Shown: piece by piece, positions 36,396-44,443 of the stretch
Layout of the letters: every line of letters begins with the position of its first letter
Numbering within the stretch: the first letter of the stretch is position 1
Origin: Flavobacteriales bacterium
GTDB taxonomy: Bacteria > Bacteroidota > Bacteroidia > Flavobacteriales_C > GCA-002722245
Assembly (NCBI GenBank): GCA_023251095.1
Contig: JAHEZL010000009.1
Span: 62,001 to 126,000, forward strand
Direction: 5' to 3'
DNA: 64,000 nt
The notes under the pieces: model-generated
The model's input: only the letters and a program-made list of their open reading frames with translations
What the model was told of the DNA's origin: nothing
The model's database searches: none
Made by a program: the position numbers and the translations under genes

Positions 36396-37792
36396 TGGCT
36401 TCAGAAATAATAAAAATACACGAAAAGCTCGTTAATAAAGAGATTTCATGCACACAGCTGGTTCAGGAAAAATTAGATGCATTGGCGAAAAACCAATACA
36501 ACTCTGTGAATTTTTTGTTGAGCGATTTAGCTTTGGAAAAAGCAAAACAAGTAGATGCTAAAATTGCAGAAGGCGAAAAAATAGGCTTACTGGAAGGGAT
36601 TCCCTTCGGTGTAAAAGATGTTTTTTTGCTACAGGGACAACACGCTTCTGCGAGTTCCAATTTTTTAAAAAATTATATTTCTCCTTATACTGCAACAGCC
36701 ATTCAAAAGCTGATTGACGCCGGAGCAATTCCTCTGGTAAAAGAAAATGCAGATAGTTTCGGTCACGGCAGCACCAGCGAAAACACCATTTTCGGCGCAG
36801 TAAAAAATGCCCACAACGAAGAACTCGTTGGTGGTGGTTCCAGCGGCGGAAGCGCGGTGAACGTTGCAAAAGGTTATACCGTTTTTTCTATCGGCGGCGA
36901 TACGGGAGGATCTATCCGTCAGCCTGCGGGATTCAATAAAGTTTACGGACTCAAACCTACTTACGGCCGAGTGTCGCGCTATGGATTGATGGCTTATACT
37001 TCTTCTACCGACTGCGTTGGACCAATTGCTTCAAGCATTGAAGACATCGAATTGGTGATGAATGTCATCAGCGGAAAAGATTACCACGATCAAACGACTT
37101 ATGCTTCTGAAGCTCTTGATTCTTCAAAAGCATTGGATGCAAAAAATATCACTGTAGGTTACTACAGCGATTTCATCGAAAACAAAGGATTGGATGCCAA
37201 CATCAAAAAAGATTTTCTTTCGGTGATTGAAAAGCTGAAAGCAAAAGGGGTGAATGTTAAACCGCTCCCCTTTAAAAATGCCGATACTTTGGTTTCTACC
37301 TACTACGCGTTGGCGATGGCAGAAACTGCTTCTAACCTGGCGAGATTGGATGGCTCCATGTACGGTGAACGAGCAAACGCCGATTCACTGAAAGAAAGCT
37401 ACGCCCTCACCCGCTCCGAAGGTTTTACCGAAGAAAGCAAACGCAGGATTGTAGGCGGCAACCAGGTTTTATCACAAGGTCACGCCGATGAAATTTATTT
37501 GAAAGCACGTGCACTGCGCGCGCAAATCATGGATCATTTTAACAAGGATTTTAAAGAAGTTTCCGTAATACTTTCTCCTGTATCTCCCGCCAATCCTCCA
37601 AAAATTGGCAACAGTTTGAAAGATCCGCTGGCGATGTACTTGTCGGATATTTACACCATAGGCTTCAGCTTAGGTGAATTACCAACGTTGACAGCACCAG
37701 TAGGGACCAGCACAGGAATACAAATCACCACTGCAAAAAAGCAGGATGAGCTCACTTTAAAATTCGCTAAATTTTTAATTGCCGCATTGTAA
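36395..37792 (+). CDS. gatA: Aspartyl/glutamyl-tRNA amidotransferase subunit A
   Basis: 465 residues. Amidase-signature enzyme with the Ser-cisSer-Lys triad at Lys74 (IPFGVKDVF), Ser149 (GGGSSGGSAVNVA) and Ser173 (GGDTGGSIRQPAG), at the spacing seen in known GatA proteins. It releases ammonia from glutamine and sends it through a channel to GatB. Both ends overlap neighbours as TAATG, so gatC, gatA and gatB::aspS are translationally coupled. Confidence 0.95.
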   Translation: MASEIIKIHEKLVNKEISCTQLVQEKLDALAKNQYNSVNFLLSDLALEKAKQVDAKIAEGEKIGLLEGIPFGVKDVFLLQGQHASASSNFLKNYISPYTATAIQKLIDAGAIPLVKENADSFGHGSTSENTIFGAVKNAHNEELVGGGSSGGSAVNVAKGYTVFSIGGDTGGSIRQPAGFNKVYGLKPTYGRVSRYGLMAYTSSTDCVGPIASSIEDIELVMNVISGKDYHDQTTYASEALDSSKALDAKNITVGYYSDFIENKGLDANIKKDFLSVIEKLKAKGVNVKPLPFKNADTLVSTYYALAMAETASNLARLDGSMYGERANADSLKESYALTRSEGFTEESKRRIVGGNQVLSQGHADEIYLKARALRAQIMDHFNKDFKEVSVILSPVSPANPPKIGNSLKDPLAMYLSDIYTIGFSLGELPTLTAPVGTSTGIQITTAKKQDELTLKFAKFLIAAL

Positions 37793-40700
37793 TGGAAATA
37801 GATAAACTCACGCAAAAGCTGGATCAGCTTGGATTAGAAGTGGTGATTGGATTGGAAACCCACATCCGCCTCAACACCAAAACCAAATTATTTTGCGCCT
37901 GCGCCAATCAGGAAACCAATGAACCAAATACCAATATTTGCTCGGTGTGCACCGGACAAATGGGTGTGCTTCCTGCCATCAATAAAGAAGCCATTCGCAA
38001 AGCGATTCTGTTTGGGAAAGCAGTGAATTCCGATTTCAAAAATGAAGTGATTTTCTGGGATCGAAAACATTATGAATATCCCGATCAGCCTAAGAATTTT
38101 CAGCTGACACAATTTCAAAAACCAATTATTCCCAATGGTGAAGTGCATTGCTATCGCGAAGATGGAACAAGCTTTTCTGTTCAATTAGAGCAAGTGCATT
38201 TAGAAGAAGACGCAGCAAAACTGATGCACGAAAAAACACAAACTTTAGTTGACTTCAACAAAAGTGGAGTGCCATTAATTGAGGTGGTGACAAAACCATG
38301 TTTGCGTGAAATGAACGATGCATCCATCTACGCACAATACTTGCAGCGCATTGTACAAAATTTAAATATCTCCGAAGCGAACTTGGAGAAAGGTGAATTT
38401 AAATCCGACGTGAGCGTATCCATCCGCAAAAAAGGAACGAACGATTTGAACGCACGAACCGAAATAAAAAACCTCAACTCTTTCAAATTTATGATTGAGG
38501 CCTTGGAGGAAGAAGTAACAAAGCAACTCGATTTTTACACGCAGCACAACGATTTCCGCGCCGATCAAACCACAGTATTGTTTGATGCCGATTTGAAGAA
38601 AACGAAAACGATGCGTAAAAAAGAATTCGCAGCCGATTATCGTTTTGCTTTGGAACCAGACATTCCTTTCGTGAACATCAAAAAAGAAATTGACGCTACA
38701 ACCGTCGACGAGAGATTATTGCCATACGCGATTGAAACCACGTTGATTCAAGGCGGTGTTCGTCCGCAAGACGCAAAATTTTTCACTGCCGATGCCATTC
38801 GCTCACATTTGTTTTTAGGCATCAACGAAAAATTAAACGATCCTCTGTTCGTCGCGAAAGCATTGTCGAACAACTTAAAAGCAGAAGATTATCCTAAAAT
38901 AAAACTTGAAGTTTTAATTGAAATTTTCTCTTTGTTCAAAGAAGAAAAAATCACCATTATACTTTTGCAAAAAGCATTGGAAGAACTGATTAAAAGTTCT
39001 GCTTTCGATTACAAAAAATATTTTGCCGACAATACTATTTCCGATGACACGCTACAAAAAAGCATTGCCGAAGCGATTGCTGAAAACGCTGAACTGGCAG
39101 CCGAAATCAAAGGCGGCAACGCTGGAAAATCGGGAATTTTAGTAGGTAAAGTTTTAGCTAAAGTTGGTAAAGGTGCGAATGGAAAATTGATTCGCGAAAT
39201 CATTTTACAACAACTGGCAGGTGGTGTTTCTGCTGCTTCAAACGAAAGCGAAGAAGAAGGCGGAGAAGTAAAAGTTTCTGCAGCACAACAACGCGATGAC
39301 GAAGAAGCAGTTCGTGCAATTCCGGTGATCATCAAAGATAAATACCGCACACACGTTGTCACACAAATTTCTCAAGAATCCATCGGACAAAGTCTTACAC
39401 TTTCAGGTTGGGTTTCCAGTTTGAGAGATCACGGAGACTTGGTGTTTATCGACTTCCGCGACTCCAGCTACGAAGTTTTACAGTTGAGTTTGAAACGCGA
39501 AACTTTCCCTCAGCTGGATCAGTTTGCGAAGTTGAAACCAGAGTCGGTGATCATGGTAACGGGCAACATCATTCCTCGTGGTGAAGACGATTACAACTCC
39601 AGCATCCGTACAGGAAAACTGGAAATGGAAGTGAAGGAAATTGACATTTTAAACTTAGCGAAAACACTTCCTTTCGAAATTAAACGAGCGGCAAAAACCA
39701 ACGAAGCAACACGATTAAAATATAAATTCCTCGATCACAGAAGCGTTGAAAATCGCTCTGCAATTATCAATCGTCACAAGGTGATTAAGTTGTTGCGGGA
39801 TGTTCTCGACAGGGAAGAATTTCTCGAAATTGAAACACCAATTTTAACTGCAGGAACCGAAGAAGGTGCGCGTGAATTTATTGTTCCAAGCCGTAAATTT
39901 GCAGGTTCATTTTACACGCTTCCGCAAGCGCCACAACAGTTCAAGCAATTGTTGATGGTAGGTGGATTCCAAAAATATTTTCAAGTAGCAAGATGTTTCC
40001 GTGATGAAGATTCACGCGGTGATCGTCAGCCGGAGTTCACGCAGCTCGATATGGAAATGGCTTTCCTCGGCGAGCAGGACATCATGGATCTCAACACAAA
40101 ATTACTCACTACCGTTGTGCAAGATTTGTACAAAGACAAATGGAATATGAAACCATTTCAAGTGATTAAGTACTGGGATTCCATGGAGAAATACGGTTGC
40201 GACAGACCCGATATGCGTTACGGATTGGAATTGCAAACCATCACCAACATCGTGAAAGACACAACTTTCCAGGTGTTCTCCAAACCTATTGAAGAAGGTG
40301 GCGTGGTGAAATGCATCAAGGTGGATGCCGAGTACCAAAACAAAAGATTATCAAAAGGACAAATAGAAAAATTAACTGCACTCGCGCAGGAAAATGGTTT
40401 GGGCGGATTGGCGTACATCATCGTGAACGAAAACGATTTGCAATCGCCTATCATTAAATTCCTCGGTGAAGAAATTGCAGCCAACATTATCAAAACAACA
40501 AAAGCTAAGGTTGGAGACATTGTTTTCTTCTCTGCAGCATCTTATGCCACAGCGAACAAAGCCTTGGATCAGGTGCGTCAGGAATTGGGAAGAATGCTCA
40601 ACCTCATCAATCCAAAAGAACTCGCTCCGGTATGGGTAGTTGATTTTCCTTTCTTCGAAAAAACCGATGAAGGAAGATGGACGTTTACGCACAACCCTTT

Positions 40701-41109
40701 CTCTATGCCGAAAGTTAAAGACCTCGACAAACACATGAACGGAAAAAATGTTGGCGACATCATCGCACAACAATACGATTTGGTTTTAAATGGCTACGAA
40801 ATTGGCGGTGGATCAGTACGTGCGCACAAAGCAGAAATACTAGAAGCGACTTACCGCAACATGGGCTACAACAAAGACGAAATGAAAAAAAGCGTTGGAC
40901 ACATGTACGAAGCTTTCCAGTTCGGCGCACCACCACACGGTGGAATTGCATGGGGATTGGATCGTTTGATGATGATATTGGAACGCAAAGTTTCTATTCG
41001 TGAAGTGATGGCTTATCCTAAAACTGGTTCGGGTGAAGATTTGATGTTTAATAGTCCGAGTCCGTTGCCGAGTAAGAAGGTGGAAGAGATGAATGTGAGG
41101 GTGATATAA
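37792..41109 (+). CDS. gatB-aspS: GatB-aspartyl-tRNA synthetase fusion protein
   Basis: 1105 residues in one open frame. Residues 1-475 are complete GatB: EVVIGLETHIRLNTKTKLF, Cys35/37/50/53 of the zinc-type site, and the C-terminal tRNA-binding YqeY-like tail ending GKLIREIILQQL. Residues about 476-517 are a low-complexity acidic linker (SNESEEEGGEVKVSAAQQ). Residues 518-1105 are a full bacterial AspRS of 588 residues. Its parts are the OB fold, motif 2 (RCFRDEDSRGDRQPEFTQLD, Arg737), the GAD insert (VGDIVFFSAAS) and motif 3 (GGIAWGLDRL, Arg1058). AspRS His547 is in the loop that reads the anticodon. Together the protein could charge tRNA with Asp and amidate Asp-tRNA-Asn. GTG at 39325 (Val512) is a possible internal start for free AspRS. 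Confidence 0.95.
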   Translation: MEIDKLTQKLDQLGLEVVIGLETHIRLNTKTKLFCACANQETNEPNTNICSVCTGQMGVLPAINKEAIRKAILFGKAVNSDFKNEVIFWDRKHYEYPDQPKNFQLTQFQKPIIPNGEVHCYREDGTSFSVQLEQVHLEEDAAKLMHEKTQTLVDFNKSGVPLIEVVTKPCLREMNDASIYAQYLQRIVQNLNISEANLEKGEFKSDVSVSIRKKGTNDLNARTEIKNLNSFKFMIEALEEEVTKQLDFYTQHNDFRADQTTVLFDADLKKTKTMRKKEFAADYRFALEPDIPFVNIKKEIDATTVDERLLPYAIETTLIQGGVRPQDAKFFTADAIRSHLFLGINEKLNDPLFVAKALSNNLKAEDYPKIKLEVLIEIFSLFKEEKITIILLQKALEELIKSSAFDYKKYFADNTISDDTLQKSIAEAIAENAELAAEIKGGNAGKSGILVGKVLAKVGKGANGKLIREIILQQLAGGVSAASNESEEEGGEVKVSAAQQRDDEEAVRAIPVIIKDKYRTHVVTQISQESIGQSLTLSGWVSSLRDHGDLVFIDFRDSSYEVLQLSLKRETFPQLDQFAKLKPESVIMVTGNIIPRGEDDYNSSIRTGKLEMEVKEIDILNLAKTLPFEIKRAAKTNEATRLKYKFLDHRSVENRSAIINRHKVIKLLRDVLDREEFLEIETPILTAGTEEGAREFIVPSRKFAGSFYTLPQAPQQFKQLLMVGGFQKYFQVARCFRDEDSRGDRQPEFTQLDMEMAFLGEQDIMDLNTKLLTTVVQDLYKDKWNMKPFQVIKYWDSMEKYGCDRPDMRYGLELQTITNIVKDTTFQVFSKPIEEGGVVKCIKVDAEYQNKRLSKGQIEKLTALAQENGLGGLAYIIVNENDLQSPIIKFLGEEIAANIIKTTKAKVGDIVFFSAASYATANKALDQVRQELGRMLNLINPKELAPVWVVDFPFFEKTDEGRWTFTHNPFSMPKVKDLDKHMNGKNVGDIIAQQYDLVLNGYEIGGGSVRAHKAEILEATYRNMGYNKDEMKKSVGHMYEAFQFGAPPHGGIAWGLDRLMMILERKVSIREVMAYPKTGSGEDLMFNSPSPLPSKKVEEMNVRVI

Positions 41110-41161
41110 TAATTTAAAAAAATCTTAAAGAAATCTCTGGTTATTATTTAAAGACGATACG

Positions 41162-42049
41162 ATGACAGTCATTAAAACAACAAAAGAAGAAAAAAGACCA
41201 ATATGCGGAATTGTAATGCCAATATCGGCTATAGATGGTTGTAATGAAAGTCATTGGAATGATGTAATGGAAATTATTAATGACTGTATCGAAGAAGCTG
41301 GTTTTGAACCCAACCTAGTAAGTAATGCAGATGATGTTGGTGTAATCCAAAAAAGAATAATTCAAAATCTTTATGACAATCCAATCGTAGTTTGTGATGT
41401 TAGCGGGAAAAATCCAAATGTCATGTTTGAATTAGGTATTCGGTTAGCTTTTGACAAACCGACCATTATTATTAAAGACGATAAAACCACGTATTCATTT
41501 GATACTTCTCCTATTGAACATGTAGATTATCCTAGAGATTTAAGATTTAATAAAATTGAAGATTTTAAAGCAAAACTTATTGAAAAGATTAAAAAAACGT
41601 ATGACAAATCTAATGACGATCCTCATTATAGCACATTTTTAAAACACTTTGGAGAATTCAAAGTTGCCAAAATCGACAAAAAAGAAGTTTCTCAACAAGA
41701 ATTTATTATGGATGAGATTCGTAGTTTAAGACGACTTATTCTACACACAAATAAGCGCTCCATTCAAAAAGATATGTTTAGTGATGATGATGAAACAACA
41801 TGTGATATATGTTGTGCGGGGATGAGCCTAGAGAAACTAAATGAAGTAATGCCTAAAATATTGGAACTGCCAGATGTGACAAATGCTTCTATATATAGCA
41901 AAAGTGCTAATCACCATCACATCAAGCTTACCGTAAGGCCTGACACTGATAAACAATTAATAAGAAACGAAGTTCGTCAAATAACTCGAGTAATAAGACG
42001 TCAAATATCACCACAAAATAGGAGGCTAAAAAATAGGGAAAGCCACTAA
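41162..42049 (+). CDS. Protein with TIR/deoxyribosyltransferase-like N-terminal domain
   Basis: 295 residues. Residues about 8-140 look like a Rossmann-type nucleotide-processing domain. CGIVMPISAIDGC is followed by VVCDVSGKNPNVMFELGIRLAFDKPTIII, the D-x-S/T-x-x-NPNVxxELG pattern shared by deoxyribosyltransferase-like and TIR-like domains of many putative immune proteins. Glu in FELG would be the catalytic residue. The middle is helical (EFIMDEIRSLRRLILH). The end has a small Cys pair (CDICCAG) and an RNA/DNA-binding-like basic tail. It follows gatB::aspS by 52 bases but may have its own promoter. Function unknown, defence role only suspected. Confidence 0.55.
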   Translation: MTVIKTTKEEKRPICGIVMPISAIDGCNESHWNDVMEIINDCIEEAGFEPNLVSNADDVGVIQKRIIQNLYDNPIVVCDVSGKNPNVMFELGIRLAFDKPTIIIKDDKTTYSFDTSPIEHVDYPRDLRFNKIEDFKAKLIEKIKKTYDKSNDDPHYSTFLKHFGEFKVAKIDKKEVSQQEFIMDEIRSLRRLILHTNKRSIQKDMFSDDDETTCDICCAGMSLEKLNEVMPKILELPDVTNASIYSKSANHHHIKLTVRPDTDKQLIRNEVRQITRVIRRQISPQNRRLKNRESH

Positions 42050-42127
42050 TTCCCCCGCCTCGATTTCTATGGTTTAAACAAGTGAATATTGATATTTCTT
42101 TTCAAACATTCTCTATAGCAAATTCCC

Positions 42128-42157
42128 TATCTTTGATACTATCATTTGATACTATCA
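42128..42157 (+). promoter_or_regulatory. -7 box and tandem 13-bp repeats before a Fic remnant
   Basis: TTTGATACTATCA occurs twice without a gap (42132-42144, 42145-42157), two bases before an ATG. TATCTTTG (42128-42135) overlaps the first copy and matches TAnnTTTG. The arrangement looks like an operator placed over a promoter. Confidence 0.45.
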
Positions 42158-42159
42158 CC

Positions 42160-42219
42160 ATGAAGCCTCCTTACGATATCACTCCCAAAATTCTCCAATT
42201 ATCAGGGCTTATTTCAACG
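42160..42219 (+). pseudogene. Remnant of a Fic-family gene (N-terminus only)
   Basis: From ATG 42160 the frame reads MKPPYDITPKILQLSGLIS, which matches the N-terminus I know from bacterial Fic-domain AMP-transferases (RPPYxITPxIL). After about 19 residues the similarity stops, and the frame continues as unrelated hydrophobic codons into a terminator. No HPFxxGNG core is present. It appears to be the 5' end of a deleted gene. Confidence 0.5.
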
Positions 42220-42289
42220 TACTGTTTTAATACCTTACATGTTTTGGCTATTTACTTTTGCATTAAAGAAAACAATACATCGCTAATGC

Positions 42290-42319
42290 AAAAAAAAGAA
42301 AAAGGCCCTTTCGGGCCTT
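42290..42319 (-). terminator. Intrinsic terminator of the YceI-like gene
   Basis: AAGGCCC (42302-42308), loop TTTC, GGGCCTT (42313-42319), followed on the minus strand by a T-rich run (42301-42290). It ends the leftward transcript from 42.96 kb. Confidence 0.85.
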
Positions 42320-42343
42320 CATACTTATTCAGAATAAAATAAT

Positions 42344-42964
42344 TTATTTTTTTGCAACTATTGAAATACTCAATTGAATATCATCTGACAAAACCATGTC
42401 TTTCATAAAATGAACCCATGCTACATCATATTTCTGACGGTTGAACACCAAAGTACCATTGGCTGTAATTGTACCGTTAGCATTTTCAAGAGATTGAATT
42501 TCTAGTGTTTCTTCATTCGTTTTTCCTCTCACTGTAAGATTTCCTTTTACAGTATTTCCACTCACTGAAGTAATGACAAATTTCGCAGTAGGAATAGAAT
42601 CGCTGGCAAAAAAATCTTTTGTGCTAAGATGTTTTTTTAAATCACTCGCTCTGTGTCCGTCTTCGTCTTTAAATGAAGCAGAATCCAATGGAGCAATGCT
42701 GGTCATATCCACTTCAAACTCACCACCCGTTAAAGTGCTATCGTTAAAAAGCAAAGAACCACTTTTAAAATTCACTATTCCGTTGTGACCGTAAACACCG
42801 GCAACTTCACCCTTCCAGTTTACTTTGGAAACAGCTGCATCCAATACATAAGTTGAAGTGCTGTCAGTTGCTGATGAAGTTGCTTCAGTAGTTTCTGAAT
42901 CTCCACAAGAACTGAATAATAATAGGCCTGAGAAGGCTACTGCTAATAATAATTTCGTTTTCAT
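42344..42964 (-). CDS. YceI-family lipoprotein
   Basis: 206 residues from the ATG at 42964. A GTG ten codons upstream is rejected because it overlaps the predicted -7 box. Lipobox at LLLFSSCGD. After a Ser/Thr linker, the YceI lipocalin-like fold is visible (YVLDAAVSKVNWKGEVAGVYGHNGIVNFKSG, residues about 40-70; TSIAPLDSASFKDEDGH; KGNLTVRGKTNEETLEI). Members bind isoprenoid-like lipids in a beta-barrel. Probable periplasmic or surface lipoprotein. Confidence 0.88.
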   Translation of the reverse strand: MKTKLLLAVAFSGLLLFSSCGDSETTEATSSATDSTSTYVLDAAVSKVNWKGEVAGVYGHNGIVNFKSGSLLFNDSTLTGGEFEVDMTSIAPLDSASFKDEDGHRASDLKKHLSTKDFFASDSIPTAKFVITSVSGNTVKGNLTVRGKTNEETLEIQSLENANGTITANGTLVFNRQKYDVAWVHFMKDMVLSDDIQLSISIVAKK

Positions 42965-42993
42965 AACTTTTATAATTCTAGGTTTATTTCCCA

Positions 42994-43020
42994 CAAATAT
43001 ACTATTATTTGTACATACAA
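42994..43020 (-). promoter_or_regulatory. Predicted promoter of the YceI-like gene
   Basis: TTG (43020-43018), 16 bases, then TATATTTG (43001-42994) on the minus strand. The spacing is one base shorter than the usual minimum. The box overlaps the GTG at 42994, which argues for the ATG at 42964. Confidence 0.4.
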
Positions 43021-43090
43021 TTATATTCTATACAATAATTATTTTTTGATTTTAAAATAGAAGCGACGGGAGGCAATTATTAAAGAAAAC

Positions 43091-43138
43091 AGGGACAGCG
43101 ACCATTTTCGAAAACAAAAATAAATAGTCGCTGTCCCT
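43091..43138. repeat. Inverted repeat of the GGGACAG type, terminator-like
   Basis: AGGGACAGCGAC (43091-43102) and GTCGCTGTCCCT (43127-43138) pair perfectly, and the arms extend to 16 of 17 matches. Related half-sites appear near 43788 and 47258. GGGACAG-type palindromes of this kind are often dispersed by RAYT transposases. None is in the window. Confidence 0.65.
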
Positions 43139-43145
43139 AAATAAT

Positions 43146-43739
43146 TCACAACCAAGTAACATCTTTATATATTCCTCTTTTTGATTCACCGAAAGACAGA
43201 TCAAAGAAATACCCAACTTTAACTGTCGCCAAAGAATAATGTGCCTGATTTTTTAAATTCAAATATTCTGTAAGATATACTCCAGCATAAAAAGCATTAC
43301 TTAAATGCACATTAAAGCCCATTTGAAATAATGCATAAGCGTTTACAATATCTGAAAGGTGTTCACCATTAGCAATAGGAACCAAAGGGCTAATAACCCC
43401 ACATGCTTCTACAGAATAAATTTTAGAAATTTTATATCTTAATCCATAATGGACAGGAAGAAAGAGATCTTTTGGGGAGAAAGTAAATATGGAATAAAAA
43501 TTAAAACTATTATAACATTCCCAAGAAAAGCCGGCTCCATAAAAACTATAAAAATTGTAATTCAACATTTTGCTTCTTGAATAATTCAATGAAGGTGTAA
43601 TGAAACCATATCCACTCGCTCCATTTCCCATAACTTGAAAATTCACTGAATTACGAACCAACAAACTATCATTTTGCCCATATGAAGTAAATGTTAGACA
43701 CAAACTAATCACACAAATTATTTGACGAATAAGTCTCAT
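43146..43739 (-). CDS. Hypothetical outer-membrane protein
   Basis: 197 residues. Signal peptide MRLIRQIICVISLCLTFTSYGQ. Strands rich in Tyr and Phe follow (FITPSLNYSRSKMLNYNFYSF; FYAGVYLTEYLNLKNQAHYSL), consistent with a small beta-barrel. No family recognised. Confidence 0.6.
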   Translation of the reverse strand: MRLIRQIICVISLCLTFTSYGQNDSLLVRNSVNFQVMGNGASGYGFITPSLNYSRSKMLNYNFYSFYGAGFSWECYNSFNFYSIFTFSPKDLFLPVHYGLRYKISKIYSVEACGVISPLVPIANGEHLSDIVNAYALFQMGFNVHLSNAFYAGVYLTEYLNLKNQAHYSLATVKVGYFFDLSFGESKRGIYKDVTWL

Positions 43740-43805
43740 AAAAAACTGCCCTAAATCATTTCGACCCCGCCTCGCTTACAGGAAACAGGAACAGCCACCA
43801 TTTCC

Positions 43806-44183
43806 TTACTTCACTTCCACCTGAATCACTCTCCTTGTAATATCCGTATTTACAGAATCAGCTATCCAGGATTGTTTGTATTCCAAAACCAGAGAATCTT
43901 TTCCGGAAGCGCTTCCTTCAAATTCGAAATCTTCATAGCCTCCTCCACCGCCCATTCCCGAGCAAATTTTATACTCCTGATGGTTTAATTGTATATGTGT
44001 GTTGTCTTTATTTATCCAGTACCAGGCATAACCGGTAGTGGAGTTAGACAATAAACTGAACTTGATTTCTTTTCCTTGTTCAAGAGAATAGGACTCCTGA
44101 ACATCATTCATCTGACATTCTTTACGAGCGCAGGAAACGAATAGTAAAATGAGGAGAACAATTGAGCAATAGTGCTTTTTCAT
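43806..44183 (-). CDS. Chagasin/ICP-like (I42) cysteine-protease inhibitor lipoprotein
   Basis: 125 residues from the ATG at 44183 (MKKHYCSIVLLILLFVSC, lipobox Cys). A start 14 codons upstream would spoil the signal. It contains the three loops of the inhibitor family: NSTTGYAW (NPTTGYxW loop), GMGGGGGYEDF (GxGG loop) and EYKQSW (RPW-loop position, Arg-Pro replaced by Gln-Ser). Family members block papain-like proteases. Bacterial ones are thought to protect against own or foreign proteases. The degenerate third loop may weaken binding. Confidence 0.72.
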   Translation of the reverse strand: MKKHYCSIVLLILLFVSCARKECQMNDVQESYSLEQGKEIKFSLLSNSTTGYAWYWINKDNTHIQLNHQEYKICSGMGGGGGYEDFEFEGSASGKDSLVLEYKQSWIADSVNTDITRRVIQVEVK

Positions 44184-44443
44184 ATGTTTTAATTTTATAA
44201 CACATAGGTAATGCACTTGCTCCAAAAAAAAAGAATAAAAAAACCGAAAAATAGCGAGTCATTCCCAAAACAATGAGCAATGATTATTTAAGTTCGGGTG
44301 TTTACTATTGGGTACTCAATTATACTTTCTATCAAAAGAAAAAGCAAAAATCGGGATTTGTGCAATTTATAAAATGATTAAGCACTAAAGTATGGACAGA
44401 CAGCATTTTTCGTAAATTAGTGATTATCTTTTTTTAATAAACT
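44184..44443. other. Intergenic stretch, no feature recognised
   Basis: 260 A+T-rich bases between divergent genes. TATCTTTT near 44427-44434 could serve as a weak -7 box for the gene to the right. No open frame of interest. Confidence 0.4.

Noticed and set aside
39009-39362. 117-residue minus-strand frame across the GatB-AspRS linker
   Set aside because: It is Ser/Ala-rich because it is complementary to the acidic Glu/Ala linker codons. It has no start context or family match.
37792-41109. GatB-AspRS fusion as an assembly or sequencing artefact
   Set aside because: The linker is an in-frame, low-complexity acidic sequence typical of natural linkers. Both domains are complete, and no standard ATG exists near the AspRS start, so one missing stop would not explain it. 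Only read data can exclude it fully.
42082-42342. 86-residue frame on the plus strand
   Set aside because: Only about 19 residues from 42160 resemble a known family. The rest runs into the terminator of the opposite gene, so it is listed as a Fic remnant, not a gene.
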